From contig VEFU01000020.1 of the NCBI GenBank assembly GCA_007679095.1, positions 1 to 64,000 on the forward strand: a stretch of 64,000 bases of DNA, given 5' to 3'. The stretch is from Paenibacillus bovis. Lineage in GTDB: Bacteria; Bacillota; Bacilli; Bacillales; Bacillaceae_C. This document shows, piece by piece, positions 25,029 through 36,666 of the stretch. Below the pieces are notes generated by a model. It saw nothing but the letters and a program-made list of their open reading frames with translations, was not told the origin of the DNA and did not search any database. Each line of letters opens with the position of its first letter. Position 1 is the stretch's first letter. The translations under genes were made by a program, and so were the position numbers.

Positions 25029-27917
25029 ATGGCACATGATCATATTATTATTCAAGGTGCAAGAGCCCATAACTTAAAAAATGTGGATGTGACGATTCCA
25101 AGAGATAAATTAGTTGTGTTAACTGGGCTGTCAGGTTCTGGGAAATCTTCCCTTGCATTTGACACTATTTATGCAGAGGGACAACGACGCTATGTGGAAT
25201 CATTATCAGCATATGCTCGTCAATTTCTAGGACAAATGGATAAACCAGATGTCGATGTTATTGAAGGTTTATCACCAGCGATTTCAATAGACCAAAAAAC
25301 AACAAGTCGGAATCCTCGTTCTACGGTAGGAACAGTAACTGAAATATACGATTATTTACGTCTGCTCTATGCACGCGTAGGGAGACCGATTTGTCCAAAA
25401 CATGGGATTGAAATAACATCACAAACAATTGAACAAATGGTAGATAGAATCATGGAATATCCTGAGCGTACAAAACTTCAAGTATTAGCACCAATTGTTT
25501 CCGGAAAAAAAGGGCAGCATGTAAAAGTGTTTGAGGATATTAAGAAGCAAGGATATGTTCGTGTGCGTGTAGACGGAGAGGTATTCGATGTTAGTGAAGA
25601 GATAACACTAGAGAAAAACAAAAAACACTCGATCGAAGTAATTATTGACCGGATTGTAGTAAAACAAGGTGTGGAATCACGATTAGCTGATTCATTAGAA
25701 GCAGCACTGAAACTCGGAGATGGTAAGGTTATTATTGATATTATTGGTGAGGAAGAGTTGCTCTTTAGTGAAAATCATGCTTGTCCTGAATGTGGTTTTT
25801 CCATTGATAAATTAGAGCCAAGAATGTTTTCTTTTAATAGTCCTTTTGGTGCTTGTCCTGCTTGTGATGGAATTGGCTCTAAGTTAGAAGTGGATCCTGA
25901 ATTAGTTATTCCAGATTGGAATCTCTCCCTAAATGAGGATGCAATACTACCGTGGAAACCAATTAGTTCACAATATTATCCACAATTATTAGAAGCGGTT
26001 TGCACACATTACAACATAGACATGGATGTCCCTGTAAAGGATTTACCAAAGGAAGATATGGATAAAATCCTTTATGGCTCTAAAGGCGAGAAAATTAAGT
26101 TTCGTTATGAGAGTGATTTCGGCCAAGTTCGTGAAAATGACATTATTTTTGAAGGTGTTCTTCAAAATATAGAACGACGTTATCAAGAAACAAGCTCTGA
26201 TTATATCCGTGAACAAATGGAAAAGTTTATGGCACAGCAACCTTGTCCAAGTTGTAAAGGGTATCGCTTAAAAGAAGAAGCATTAGCTGTAAAAATAGCA
26301 GGGCAACATATTAGTGAGATTACTGAGCTATCTGTAAAGGACGCTAATAACTTTTTCCTTACAGTTGAACTTACAGAGAAAGAAAAGCAAATTGCGAATC
26401 TCGTTTTACGTGAAATTAGAGAAAGACTTGGTTTTCTTGTCAATGTGGGACTTGATTATTTAGCATTGAGTCGGGCAGCAGGTACCCTTTCTGGTGGGGA
26501 AGCACAACGGATTCGATTAGCAACACAAATAGGATCACGCCTAACAGGAGTATTGTATATTTTGGACGAACCATCTATCGGACTCCATCAGCGTGATAAT
26601 GACCGCTTAATAAGCACTTTGCAAAGTATGCGTGATGCTGGTAATACACTGATAGTCGTAGAACATGACGAGGATACAATGCTGGCTGCTGACTATTTAA
26701 TCGACATTGGCCCTGGTGCAGGAATACATGGTGGTAAAATTGTTGCAGTTGGAACACCAGAGGAAGTAGCAAATAATTCTGCATCACTAACTGGACAATA
26801 TTTGATGGGCAAAAAGTTTATTCCGTTACCGACAGAGAGACGTAAGGCAGACGGAAGATATATTGAAATAAAAGGTGCTAGCGAAAATAATTTAAAAAAT
26901 GTAAATGTCAAAATACCTCTTGGTATGTTCATAGCCGTGACTGGTGTATCAGGTTCTGGGAAGAGTACGTTAATTAATGAGATATTACAAAAAGCACTCG
27001 CCCACCACTTAAATCGTGCCAAAGCAAAACCAGGAAAGCATAAAGAGATTAAAGGGATTGACCATTTAGAAAAAGTGATTGATATCGATCAATCTCCTAT
27101 TGGGAGAACTCCAAGATCTAATCCAGCTACTTATATCGGAGTATTTGATGATATTCGCGATGTATATTCCAATACAAATGAAGCGAAAGTTCGTGGTTAT
27201 AAAAAAGGCCGATTCAGTTTTAATGTGAAAGGTGGCCGCTGTGAAGCATGTCGTGGAGATGGGATAATAAAAATTGAAATGCATTTTCTTCCTGATGTGT
27301 ATGTTCCTTGTGAAGTGTGTCATGGTAAGAGGTATAATAGGGAAACATTGGAAGTAAAGTATAAAGGGAAGAATATCTCAGAAGTATTAGAAATGACAAT
27401 TGAGGATGGACTAGAATTTTTCGAGAACATTCCAAAAATAAAACGAAAACTTCAAACGATTGTGGATGTAGGTCTTGGTTATATGAAACTTGGCCAACCA
27501 GCGACAACGTTGTCTGGTGGGGAAGCACAACGAGTGAAGCTTGCATCAGAATTACACCGTCGCACGAATGGGCGTTCATTGTATATTCTAGATGAGCCTA
27601 CTACTGGTCTTCATATTGATGATATTGCTCGTTTATTAACTGTTTTACAACGACTAGTGGAGAATGGCGATACAGTACTTGTGATTGAACATAATTTAGA
27701 TGTAATTAAAACAGCCGATCATATAATTGACCTTGGCCCAGAAGGTGGGGACAAGGGGGGAACGATATTAGCGACTGGTACTCCTGAAAAAATAGCTGAT
27801 ACAGAGGGCTCTTATACTGGTAAATACTTAAAACCAATACTAGAGCGAGATCGCGACCGCATGAAGAAATGGATTAATGAGCAAGAAAACGTCGAACAAC
27901 TTGTGACAAAATCATAA
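25029..27917 (+). CDS. uvrA: Excinuclease ABC subunit A
   Basis: Damage-recognition ATPase of excision repair, 962 residues. It has two ABC-type ATPase modules: GLSGSGKS (33-40) with the first signature [12 protein letters not shown], and GVSGSGKS (near 640) with the second [12 protein letters not shown]. Two zinc motifs are visible (CPEC...CPAC and CEAC...CEVC). ATG 25029 lies 6 bp after the uvrB stop, and its ribosome site (GGA in AAGGATGA) is weak, so it may depend on coupling to uvrB. UvrA2 loads UvrB at lesions. Confidence 0.97.
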   Translation: MAHDHIIIQGARAHNLKNVDVTIPRDKLVVLTGLSGSGKSSLAFDTIYAEGQRRYVESLSAYARQFLGQMDKPDVDVIEGLSPAISIDQKTTSRNPRSTVGTVTEIYDYLRLLYARVGRPICPKHGIEITSQTIEQMVDRIMEYPERTKLQVLAPIVSGKKGQHVKVFEDIKKQGYVRVRVDGEVFDVSEEITLEKNKKHSIEVIIDRIVVKQGVESRLADSLEAALKLGDGKVIIDIIGEEELLFSENHACPECGFSIDKLEPRMFSFNSPFGACPACDGIGSKLEVDPELVIPDWNLSLNEDAILPWKPISSQYYPQLLEAVCTHYNIDMDVPVKDLPKEDMDKILYGSKGEKIKFRYESDFGQVRENDIIFEGVLQNIERRYQETSSDYIREQMEKFMAQQPCPSCKGYRLKEEALAVKIAGQHISEITELSVKDANNFFLTVELTEKEKQIANLVLREIRERLGFLVNVGLDYLALSRAAGTLSGGEAQRIRLATQIGSRLTGVLYILDEPSIGLHQRDNDRLISTLQSMRDAGNTLIVVEHDEDTMLAADYLIDIGPGAGIHGGKIVAVGTPEEVANNSASLTGQYLMGKKFIPLPTERRKADGRYIEIKGASENNLKNVNVKIPLGMFIAVTGVSGSGKSTLINEILQKALAHHLNRAKAKPGKHKEIKGIDHLEKVIDIDQSPIGRTPRSNPATYIGVFDDIRDVYSNTNEAKVRGYKKGRFSFNVKGGRCEACRGDGIIKIEMHFLPDVYVPCEVCHGKRYNRETLEVKYKGKNISEVLEMTIEDGLEFFENIPKIKRKLQTIVDVGLGYMKLGQPATTLSGGEAQRVKLASELHRRTNGRSLYILDEPTTGLHIDDIARLLTVLQRLVENGDTVLVIEHNLDVIKTADHIIDLGPEGGDKGGTILATGTPEKIADTEGSYTGKYLKPILERDRDRMKKWINEQENVEQLVTKS

Positions 27918-27963
27918 AGACGAAACTAATTGGTACTTTCATTCGTATAGCTTTTTATAGGTA

Positions 27964-28010
27964 AGGAACGGAGAGAAGGTCACTAACTAATTGTACTTCA
28001 TCTCCGTCCT
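27964..28010 (+). other. Hairpin in the uvrA-yvlB gap
   Basis: GGAACGGAGA and TCTCCGTCC form a long imperfect stem over a 26-nt loop. No T-run follows, so it may be an RNA-processing or stabilising structure more than a terminator. Confidence 0.4.
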
Positions 28011-28032
28011 GGAATAAAAAGGAGGAGTCGAT

Positions 28033-29190
28033 ATGAGTCAAGAACGGAAACGAATACTCGAAATGGTACAGGAAGGAAAACTTTCTGCCCAGGAGGCTAT
28101 AATTCTACTCGATGCACTAGATGGTAAATCAGATGTAAAAGCATCAACTCAAGATTCCGCAACAACATCAACACCAGTTGAGGAAACTACTCAAGAAGAA
28201 GCGTCTACTGGTAAACAAGAAGAAACGAATAAAAATAGTGAAAAAAAGGATAGTGATTCCTTTTACTCACAGCTAGAAAGTGCTGGAGAGCGCATCTTTG
28301 ACTTTGTGAATAATGCCTTTAAAAAGATAAAAGATATAGATTTGCAATTCAATCAATCTTTAGATGTACCACATACGTTCCAACAAGATGGCAGTGAGAT
28401 TGAGCGCATTGATATTGATGTTGCAAATGGCCCTGTTAGAATTGTAGGGTGGGATCAACAAGATGTACGAGTAGAATGTGATGCGAAGGTGTATCGTTCA
28501 GATGATCGAGAAAGTGCTCGAAACTATTTCCTAGAGAATACTGTATTTTCCGTGGATAATGGTCTCCTTATTTTTGGAACACAATCGAAATGGATGAAAG
28601 TAGAAACGGTTGTATATGTACCAAAGAAACAATATAAAAAGCTAAGTATCCGTATTTTTCATGGTGGAATTTCAGCAGAGGGAATGGATGCTGACTATGT
28701 TACACTTAAAACAACGAATGGAAAAGTTGACATTACCCGTATCAATGGAGAAAAAATTGATATAGAAACCGTTAACGGCCAAGTAAACGTGAAGCAATCA
28801 CAAGCGAATAAATTAGAAATAGAAACAGTGAATGGAACGATTGATTTACCTACAGGTGTATATCAAGATATAGATGTGAAAACATTCAATGGTAATATCA
28901 ATACTATTCTACCTTCATCAGGAACTAGAAAGATTGAAGCTAAAGTTGTTACTGGAAACATCTATTTAGATATTCCGAGAAGCGTATCGATTAATGGTGA
29001 AGTTAGTTCGAATCTAGGCAGCTATAAATTAGATTTACATGATATTAACGTCATGCATGAAAAGAGAGAAGTAATTCAAAAACAAGTATCGTTTAGAAGA
29101 ACAGGCTTAGGGGAAGAAGTTATTTATGTTATAGCAGATACGAAGACAGGTACGGTCCAAGTACGAGATATTGATGTACAAGGTGAGTAA
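28033..29190 (+). CDS. yvlB: YvlB/LiaG-like DUF4097 protein
   Basis: A 385-residue protein. The first 30 residues (ERKRILEMVQEGKLSAQEAI, then LLDALDG) form the SHOCT-like helical hairpin common in this group. A Ser/Thr/Glu-rich linker follows (40-85). The rest is a DUF4097 beta-helix-like domain with repeating TNGKVDI, TVNGQVNV, TVNGTIDL and TFNGNINT units. B. subtilis has yvlABCD after uvrA. Here yvlB and yvlD remain, whereas the PspC-like yvlC is absent. Roles in envelope-stress response are suspected for the family but not proven. GGAGGAG precedes ATG 28033. Confidence 0.82.
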   Translation: MSQERKRILEMVQEGKLSAQEAIILLDALDGKSDVKASTQDSATTSTPVEETTQEEASTGKQEETNKNSEKKDSDSFYSQLESAGERIFDFVNNAFKKIKDIDLQFNQSLDVPHTFQQDGSEIERIDIDVANGPVRIVGWDQQDVRVECDAKVYRSDDRESARNYFLENTVFSVDNGLLIFGTQSKWMKVETVVYVPKKQYKKLSIRIFHGGISAEGMDADYVTLKTTNGKVDITRINGEKIDIETVNGQVNVKQSQANKLEIETVNGTIDLPTGVYQDIDVKTFNGNINTILPSSGTRKIEAKVVTGNIYLDIPRSVSINGEVSSNLGSYKLDLHDINVMHEKREVIQKQVSFRRTGLGEEVIYVIADTKTGTVQVRDIDVQGE

Positions 29191-29547
29191 ATGAAATGGT
29201 TTATTAGGATTCTACTGAATGCCCTCTTATTTTTAGCCTTTGGTGGCTATTTTGAGGGCTTTGTAATATCAAGTTTTATGGCTGCTATTGTTGCAAGCAT
29301 TATATTATCCTTACTAAATATGCTAGTTAGACCTATTCTCATTATACTAACATTACCTGTTACTTTAATTTCATTAGGCTTTTTCTTATTTGTTATTAAT
29401 GCATGTACTTTATTAATGACAGATGCGTTAATGGGTGAAAAGTTAGAAATAGAAGGCTTCGGATTAGCCTTGCTTATCGCTATCATCATGTCAATTGTTA
29501 ACTTAATCATTCAAAAAACAGTAATAGAACCAAAGCGTGATAAATGA
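29191..29547 (+). CDS. yvlD: Phage holin family 4-like membrane protein YvlD
   Basis: A 118-residue membrane protein with four hydrophobic helices. The block LLNMLVRPILIILTLPVT is the signature of the YvlD/mycobacterial-holin-like family. The ATG follows the yvlB TAA with no gap, and the ribosome site GGTGAG is inside yvlB. Despite the family name, there is no lysis gene nearby and no sign of phage origin. It most likely serves the membrane-stress function of the yvl operon. A terminator follows. Confidence 0.85.
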   Translation: MKWFIRILLNALLFLAFGGYFEGFVISSFMAAIVASIILSLLNMLVRPILIILTLPVTLISLGFFLFVINACTLLMTDALMGEKLEIEGFGLALLIAIIMSIVNLIIQKTVIEPKRDK

Positions 29548-29576
29548 TACTCAGACAAAGAATATAGATGAAATAA

Positions 29577-29626
29577 AAAGCAAAACTATTTCTTGAATTC
29601 AATTCAAGATAGTTTGCTTTTTTTTG
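29577..29626 (+). terminator. yvlBD terminator
   Basis: AAAGCAAAACTAT pairs with ATAGTTTGCTTT, with an inner TTGAATT/AATTCAA stem, followed by TTTTTT. Confidence 0.88.
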
Positions 29627-29808
29627 TAGGAAGAATTTGGGCAAAAATAGCTTCCACTTTAAAAGAAAAATATCCTTTTCTAGATAATATTAGAATTTTA
29701 TGAATGGAATGGTGGAGTTTCTTACTGTTGTAATGCTAAAATAGAACAAGTGAAAAGTCGATCAGTCTAAATCTTACGAAGTGAACATAAAAATTAGGAG
29801 TGATTGCG

Positions 29809-30741
29809 TTGGCAAAGGTGAGAACAGATGACATCATCAAAGAATTGAAACTCGAGTTAATATCTGGAGAAGAAGGTGTTTATAAACCAATTACGACAAC
29901 AGATATATCAAGACCGGCCCTAGAGTTAGCAGGATTTTTTAACTACTATCCTGCGGAGAGAGTCCAATTGCTAGGTAGAACGGAGATAGATTTTTGTGGA
30001 CGTTTAACGGATACAGAAAGAATGGAACGAATGGAAAAACTATGTGATCCAGCAACACCAGGTATCATTATCTCTAGAGGTTTAGATATTCCAGAAGAGC
30101 TTTTGATTGCTGCAGAGAAGCATAGTGTTCCACTTATGAGAACAAATATGAAAACTACTCGTTTTTCTAGTAAATTAACCAACTATTTAGAGAGTAGACT
30201 AGCTCCATCTACTGCTGTTCACGGAGTACTCGTTGATATATATGGGGTTGGTGTACTTATTACTGGCCAAAGTGGTGTTGGTAAAAGTGAAACTGCTCTT
30301 GCTTTAGTTGAACGTGGTCACCAGTTGGTTGCCGATGATTGTGTAGAAATTCGTGAAGAAGATGAAGAAGTATTAATTGGAACAGCACCAGAATTATTGG
30401 AGCAATTGTTAGAGATTCGTGGTTTAGGTATTATTAACGTCATGACATTATTTGGAGCGGGTGCTGTTAGACCAAGTAAGAAAATATCACTATCCATTCA
30501 TTTAGAGCTATGGGATGATCATAAACATTATGATCGCGTCGGCTTAGACGAAGAAAAAATAAAAATAATTAACACCGAAATTACGAAATTAACGATTCCG
30601 GTACGACCTGGGCGAAACTTAGCAGTAATTATTGAAGTAGCAGCAATGAATTATCGATTGAAAAGATTAGGTGTAAATGCAGCTCAACAATTTACGGAGC
30701 GATTAACACAAGTGATAAGCGGTGAAAATAATCTAGATTAG
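29809..30741 (+). CDS. hprK: HPr kinase/phosphorylase
   Basis: Bifunctional enzyme that phosphorylates Ser46 of HPr and Crh when glycolytic intermediates are high and removes the phosphate when inorganic phosphate is high. It is 310 residues, the same as B. subtilis HprK. The catalytic domain has GQSGVGKS (153-160), His139 in AVHGVLVD, and the signature [14 protein letters not shown] 29809 is the likely start (AGGAG at 29796-29800, 8 nt gap). It leads hprK-lgt-ppaX-yvoF as in B. subtilis. Its target Crh is encoded about 8 kb downstream. Confidence 0.95.
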   Translation: MAKVRTDDIIKELKLELISGEEGVYKPITTTDISRPALELAGFFNYYPAERVQLLGRTEIDFCGRLTDTERMERMEKLCDPATPGIIISRGLDIPEELLIAAEKHSVPLMRTNMKTTRFSSKLTNYLESRLAPSTAVHGVLVDIYGVGVLITGQSGVGKSETALALVERGHQLVADDCVEIREEDEEVLIGTAPELLEQLLEIRGLGIINVMTLFGAGAVRPSKKISLSIHLELWDDHKHYDRVGLDEEKIKIINTEITKLTIPVRPGRNLAVIIEVAAMNYRLKRLGVNAAQQFTERLTQVISGENNLD

Positions 30742-30764
30742 TTATTTATATGGGAGGGGAATTT

Positions 30765-31568
30765 ATGAATATAGAACCGATAAATCCGGTTGCCTTTAAT
30801 TTAGGACCAATACCAGTCCATTGGTATGGGATAATAATTGGAGTTGGAATTGGATTAGCCCTTTTTTTAGCAATTAGAGAGAGTGATAAACACGGTTTAC
30901 ATAAAGATACATTTACCGACTTGTTAATATGGGCAATTCCTATTTCGATTATTTCGGCAAGAATTTATTACGTTATATTTAAATGGGATTACTATTCTCA
31001 AAACCCAGGTGATATTATTAAAATCTGGGAAGGTGGAATTGCAATCCATGGTGCGTTAATTGGTGCAGTTATTACAGCGATTGTGTTTACTAGAAAGAAA
31101 GGCATATCCTTTTGGAAATTAGCAGATATTGCGGCGCCAAGTATTATTCTTGGACAAGCTATAGGTCGTTGGGGAAACTTTATCAATCAAGAAGCACATG
31201 GTGGTGAGGTATCTAGAGCATTTTTAGAAAGCTTACACTTACCACAATTTATTATCGACCAGATGTATATTCAGGGAGTGTATTATCACCCTACTTTTTT
31301 ATATGAATCCATTTGGAATATCATCGGCTTTGTTATTTTAATATTGTTACGTAAAGTAAATCTTCGCAGGGGAGAAATATTCTTAAGTTATGTGATTTGG
31401 TATTCCATTGGACGAGCTTTTATAGAAAGCATGCGTACAGATAGCTTAATGTTAGGTGATTTGAAATTTGCTGTAGTATTCTCTGTATCACTTGTCATTA
31501 TTGCGATAATCATATGGGTATATAGAAGAATGTCCGGTTTAGCTAATAAACGCTACTACGAAAAGTAA
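30765..31568 (+). CDS. lgt: Prolipoprotein diacylglyceryl transferase
   Basis: Membrane enzyme that moves a diacylglyceryl group from phosphatidylglycerol to the lipobox cysteine of prelipoproteins, the first step of lipoprotein maturation. It is 267 residues with seven helices. The family signature [13 protein letters not shown] is present near residue 130, along with the N-terminal [12 protein letters not shown] 30765 follows GGGAGGGG; the upstream ATG at 30750 precedes that site. It lies 23 bp after hprK. PstS in this window is one predicted client. Confidence 0.95.
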   Translation: MNIEPINPVAFNLGPIPVHWYGIIIGVGIGLALFLAIRESDKHGLHKDTFTDLLIWAIPISIISARIYYVIFKWDYYSQNPGDIIKIWEGGIAIHGALIGAVITAIVFTRKKGISFWKLADIAAPSIILGQAIGRWGNFINQEAHGGEVSRAFLESLHLPQFIIDQMYIQGVYYHPTFLYESIWNIIGFVILILLRKVNLRRGEIFLSYVIWYSIGRAFIESMRTDSLMLGDLKFAVVFSVSLVIIAIIIWVYRRMSGLANKRYYEK

Positions 31569-31612
31569 AAATATAAGCATCCCAGATTGGACAGCAGAAA
31601 GGAAGTTTCTTA

Positions 31613-32263
31613 ATGAAGAAAATTACCACATTATTATTTGATCTCGACGGAACCTTGATTGATACAAATGAACTAATTGTTTCTTCGTATCTACATACAC
31701 TGGAACAATATTATCCGGGTCAATATACTAGAAATGATGTGTTGCCATTTATGGGACCAACATTACATGATGTTTTCATGGGGATAAATCCTGAAAAAGC
31801 AGAGGAAATGATTTCGGTATACCGAAAGTATAATCTGGAAAAACATGATTTATTAGTAAAAGAATTCAATGGTGTCTTTGAAACGATAAGGACACTACAC
31901 GAGAATGGCTATAAATTAGCAATCGTATCAACAAAAGTTGGAAGTACCGTGATGAAAGGGCTCAAACTTACTAATTTGGATCAGTTTTTCGATGTCGTCA
32001 TTTCTTTGGATGAAGTAGAGAATCCAAAGCCACATCCAGAGCCATTGATTAAAGCCCTATCTCAACTAGAATCAGAACCTGGTGAAGCAATCATGATAGG
32101 CGATAACCACCATGATATTGATGGTGGAAAAAACGCTGGTACATATACTTGTGGTGTTGCGTGGTCATTAAAAGGAAGAGAGTATTTAGAACAATTTGAC
32201 CCAGATTATATTATTGAAAATATGTCTGAACTTCTTGATATTGTAGAGGTAACTCCTCAATGA
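31613..32263 (+). CDS. ppaX: Pyrophosphatase PpaX
   Basis: HAD-superfamily phosphatase of 216 residues. In B. subtilis PpaX hydrolyses the pyrophosphate formed when HprK/P dephosphorylates Ser46-P HPr, pulling that reaction forward. HAD motif I is LLFDLDGTLIDT (nucleophile Asp and acid Asp), motif II is IVSTK, motif III is the Lys in NPKPHPEP, and motif IV is IGDNHHDIDGG. AGGAAG precedes ATG 31613. The next gene starts in a 4-bp ATGA overlap. The hprK-lgt-ppaX order supports this name over a generic Gph-like phosphatase. Confidence 0.92.
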   Translation: MKKITTLLFDLDGTLIDTNELIVSSYLHTLEQYYPGQYTRNDVLPFMGPTLHDVFMGINPEKAEEMISVYRKYNLEKHDLLVKEFNGVFETIRTLHENGYKLAIVSTKVGSTVMKGLKLTNLDQFFDVVISLDEVENPKPHPEPLIKALSQLESEPGEAIMIGDNHHDIDGGKNAGTYTCGVAWSLKGREYLEQFDPDYIIENMSELLDIVEVTPQ

Positions 32264-32802
32264 GAAGAACGGAACGATTTCCAGTAACAGGTGCAAATTC
32301 TCTTTGGCACGTGTATAAAACAGTGCCGTTCTGGAAGGTAGTCCGTAATTTCCTCGTTATTCAAATTGCTAGATACACACCTTTCTTACGTGTGAAAAAT
32401 TGGTTGTATCGAGTTTTCTTAAAAATGAAGGTTGGAGATCAAACATCATTTGCATTAATGGTGATGCTCGATGTTATGTTCCCTGAGAAAATTTCAGTTG
32501 GCACAAATACAGTGATAGGCTATAATACTACTATTTTAGCTCATGAGTATTTAATTAAAGAATACCGTCTAGGTAATGTAGAGATAGGTAGTGGTGTGAT
32601 GATAGGAGCTAATTCTACCATTTTGCCCGGAGTTAACATTGGCGACAATGCCATTGTTTCTGCTGGGACCCTTGTTCATAAAGATGTTCCTGAAGGAGCC
32701 TTTGTTGGGGGAAACCCAATGAAGATTATTTATACAAAGGAAGAATTAGCTGCTCGTTGGAAAGATGATTTTATATATGGAAGTAATGAAGATGACACCT
32801 GA
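32260..32802 (+). CDS. yvoF: Hexapeptide-repeat acyltransferase YvoF
   Basis: A 180-residue acetyltransferase-like protein. Residues about 80-155 form a left-handed beta-helix, with hexapeptide turns visible in VGTNTVIGYN, IGSGVMIGANSTILPG and IGDNAIVSAG. The closing block GGNPMKIIYTKEE is typical of maltose/galactoside-acetyltransferase-like enzymes. The acceptor is unknown. ATGA overlaps the ppaX stop. Its own stop codon lies inside a terminator stem. In B. subtilis yvoF is followed by hisZ and the his operon, which are absent here. Confidence 0.85.
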   Translation: MRRTERFPVTGANSLWHVYKTVPFWKVVRNFLVIQIARYTPFLRVKNWLYRVFLKMKVGDQTSFALMVMLDVMFPEKISVGTNTVIGYNTTILAHEYLIKEYRLGNVEIGSGVMIGANSTILPGVNIGDNAIVSAGTLVHKDVPEGAFVGGNPMKIIYTKEELAARWKDDFIYGSNEDDT

Positions 32803-32824
32803 TGCGTCCATGCATCAGGTTTTT
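32797..32824 (+). terminator. hprK-lgt-ppaX-yvoF terminator
   Basis: ACCTGATGC and GCATCAGGT form a perfect 9-bp stem followed by TTTT. The yvoF TGA (32800-32802) is within the stem. Confidence 0.85.
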
Positions 32825-32953
32825 AATATGACAAAGAAAAGGGCTTGGAATTAATTTTTCCAGCATTTATAGTCGTTAACGTGGTTTAAAACAGCACATA
32901 TAATATGTTATACTACAAAAAGCGACATAGGAATATAACAACGGAGGATCTGC

Positions 32954-34465
32954 ATGTTTAAAGACTCGAAAGCACACGCTGAGAAAGCAAAAATTCTCCC
33001 GTTTATACCAACAGGTGAATATTATTTTAATAAAGGCTTAAAAGCATATGACCGCTATGATATAAACAAAGCGAAGAAATATTTAAAAAGGGCTTGGGAA
33101 CTAGAGCCTTATGAGCCAATGATTGCTTGTCAACTCGCTATTGTATATACAGAAGCAGAAGAGTATGAGGAATCTAATAGGTTGTTATTTACAGTCCTTG
33201 AAGAATTAGATGCAAGAATGACCGAGTGTCATTATTTCATTGCTAACAACTTCGCTCATTTAGGTATGTTTACAGAAAGCTATAAGCATGCTCAGCTTTA
33301 CTTAGAGAATGATACAGTTGGAGAATTTGCTGAAGATGCGGAAGAACTGATGAGTCTAATCGGATTTGATGATGAAAACATCGAGGTTCTTGAGAAGCAA
33401 GATGAAATTATTAACAGACTAGATGAAGCGAGACTTCTTTTAGAGACAGGTGAATTTAACAAAGCAGTTGAAATGTTGGAGCAGGCAGTTATTGATTATC
33501 CTGAATTTTGGCCAGCCCATAATAATTTAGCTTTAGCGTACTTTTATGAAGGGGATACGGGAAAAGCTACAGGGGTTTTAGAAAAAGTATTTGAGAATAA
33601 CCCTGGCAATTTACATGCACTTTGTAATTTAGCGGTTTTTCTTTTCTATGAACATGAAACGGAAAAACTAAAAGAATTGCTTACAGCTCTTGAAAAAGTG
33701 CAACCAATATTACTAGAACATAGATATAAATTAGGTGCAACCTTTGCATTAACTGGTAAGTATGAACAAGCGTACTATTGGTTACGTCAAATTCAAAAAC
33801 AGGGCTTCCACGGGGATCCTGGTTTTTATTATTGGCTTGCTAAGTCAGCCTATTTTACAGGAAATGAAAAAGTTGCTCAGCAGGCGTGGAAAGATCTTGC
33901 CAATTTGAATCCTGATTATGAAAAAATGGAGCCATGGAACGAGATTACGAAACAGGATCCGCGGACAAGTGATGGGGATTCCTCGATTATGAAAATGCTA
34001 AGAAGTGATCGTTTAGAAGAACGGTTGTACGGCATATTTATGATTGCAATTTCGAATCGCAAACAAGAATTAATCACACATGCTGATTTTAAACAAATAG
34101 ATGAATTTTCATTAACAGAAAAAATATATTTAGCGATTGTGCTTCAAACTGGAAATAAAGATAAAGTAGATCCTGAAGGCGATATAAATCGTTGTCATGA
34201 AGTGGCCCTAATCTTGTATGAAAAATATAAGGATAAAGGATATTTATCTCGCAATTTACTACTATCTTGGTTTTCCATCTTTATTAGTTGTATGAAAGCT
34301 GAAGAGACTTTACGTAATACGCTAGGAATTGCTGCAGCGGTAGAGTATATTTGGCTAAAACACAGAAATAATAAGAAAACACAAAAGACAATTGCAGAAG
34401 AATATGCTATTTCGCCATCTACATTGAGGAAATACATCCAATTACTAGAAGTTCACTTGGTATGA
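32954..34465 (+). CDS. yvcD: TPR-repeat protein YvcD
   Basis: A 503-residue cytoplasmic protein made mostly of tetratricopeptide helices. The first TPR is GEYYFNKGLKAYDRYDINKA and onward; a second cluster is at about 155-330. The last 45 residues look like a helix-turn-helix (TIAEEYAISPSTLRKYIQLL), so it may bind DNA or a partner. Its position just before trxB matches B. subtilis yvcD. No function is established for the family as far as I know. GGAGG precedes ATG 32954. Confidence 0.82.
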   Translation: MFKDSKAHAEKAKILPFIPTGEYYFNKGLKAYDRYDINKAKKYLKRAWELEPYEPMIACQLAIVYTEAEEYEESNRLLFTVLEELDARMTECHYFIANNFAHLGMFTESYKHAQLYLENDTVGEFAEDAEELMSLIGFDDENIEVLEKQDEIINRLDEARLLLETGEFNKAVEMLEQAVIDYPEFWPAHNNLALAYFYEGDTGKATGVLEKVFENNPGNLHALCNLAVFLFYEHETEKLKELLTALEKVQPILLEHRYKLGATFALTGKYEQAYYWLRQIQKQGFHGDPGFYYWLAKSAYFTGNEKVAQQAWKDLANLNPDYEKMEPWNEITKQDPRTSDGDSSIMKMLRSDRLEERLYGIFMIAISNRKQELITHADFKQIDEFSLTEKIYLAIVLQTGNKDKVDPEGDINRCHEVALILYEKYKDKGYLSRNLLLSWFSIFISCMKAEETLRNTLGIAAAVEYIWLKHRNNKKTQKTIAEEYAISPSTLRKYIQLLEVHLV

Positions 34466-34512
34466 GCAAAAACATGGACTTATGGAGCAGTTGTCTTATA
34501 GGATAATGATAA

Positions 34513-35505
<993 letters not shown>

Positions 35506-35623
35506 CGTAATACTTACAAAAAAGTAATCAGGTCTTAATAGTATTGTAACAGTAGTGAAATGATTTTAGGGTACATTATATATATGAGATATTGACCCCC
35601 TTTTTATACAATATCCCTTCTAA

Positions 35624-35652
35624 AGCACGGGCTATGCTCGTGCTCTTTTTTT
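35624..35652 (+). terminator. trxB-rapZ intergenic terminator
   Basis: AGCACG and CGTGCT form the stem over GGCTATGCT, followed by CTTTTTTT. It is 120 bp behind trxB. A short fragment of the 18363 repeat family (GAGGCGCCTTCCGCTTTT, 35668-35685) follows directly. Confidence 0.75.
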
Positions 35653-35772
35653 GTCTTCCTACGGGTTAGAGGCGCCTTCCGCTTTTATTGGTAAAGAACT
35701 GTTATTTGCTTCATATAAATTGTATAATAGACATAAGTAAAACATTCGACTTACTGAATTGGAGTGGGAGAA

Positions 35773-36666
35773 ATGAACGCAGTGACAGCAGATGAAATAC
35801 AATTAGTAATAATTACGGGAATGTCTGGAGCTGGAAAAACTGTGGCAATTCATAGTTTTGAGGACCTTGGCTTCTTTTGTGTGGATAATTTGCCACCAGC
35901 GCTCATGCCGAAATTCCTAGAATTAATGAAAGAATCCGGTAATAAAATGAATAAAGTAGCGCTTGTAATGGATCTAAGAGGTCGAGAATTCTTCGATACA
36001 TTATTACTTGTGCTAGATGAATTATCTGAGTCTACATGGGTTACTCCACAAATTCTATTCCTTGATGCGGATGATGCCGCATTGGTTCGAAGATATAAAG
36101 AAACTAGACGTTCACATCCACTTGCACCTGCGAACCTACCACTCGAGGGAATAAAGCAAGAAAGAAATTTGTTAAGTGACTTAAAAGGTCGTGCACAAAC
36201 AATATATAACACATCTAATATGAAACCGAAGGAATTACGCGAAAAAATCATATCCGAATTCGCTGTAAATAAACAAACTGTTTTTACAGTGAATGTAATG
36301 TCCTTTGGCTTTAAACATGGAATACCAATTGATGCTGACCTTGTATTTGATGTTCGCTTTTTACCTAATCCACATTATATAGAGCATTTAAAACCGAAAA
36401 CTGGTTTAGAAGAAGACGTTTCAAGCTATGTTTTAAAATGGAATGACACGCAAAAATTCCTTGCAAAAACAACAGATTTACTATCTTTTATGCTTCCTCA
36501 TTATAAGCGGGAAGGAAAAAGTCAGCTTGTAATTGCTATTGGCTGTACTGGTGGTCAACATCGATCCGTAGCACTTGCAGAGTATTTCGCAAAGTTCTTT
36601 GAGAATGACTACCATACACAAGTTACGCATCGAGATATTCAGAATAGAAAGGACTTGGCTAAATGA
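35773..36666 (+). CDS. rapZ: RNase adapter/nucleotide-binding protein RapZ (YvcJ)
   Basis: A P-loop protein of 297 residues. Walker A is GMSGAGKT (16-23), and [11 protein letters not shown] and the C-terminal [16 protein letters not shown] are family signatures. In E. coli RapZ directs a small RNA to RNase E; in Bacillus YvcJ hydrolyses GTP and its role is less clear. ATG 35773 is preferred to GTG 35764 because GGAGTG lies 6 nt upstream of the ATG. The stop overlaps yvcK by 4 bp. It leads the rapZ-yvcK-whiA-crh operon. Confidence 0.93.
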   Translation: MNAVTADEIQLVIITGMSGAGKTVAIHSFEDLGFFCVDNLPPALMPKFLELMKESGNKMNKVALVMDLRGREFFDTLLLVLDELSESTWVTPQILFLDADDAALVRRYKETRRSHPLAPANLPLEGIKQERNLLSDLKGRAQTIYNTSNMKPKELREKIISEFAVNKQTVFTVNVMSFGFKHGIPIDADLVFDVRFLPNPHYIEHLKPKTGLEEDVSSYVLKWNDTQKFLAKTTDLLSFMLPHYKREGKSQLVIAIGCTGGQHRSVALAEYFAKFFENDYHTQVTHRDIQNRKDLAK

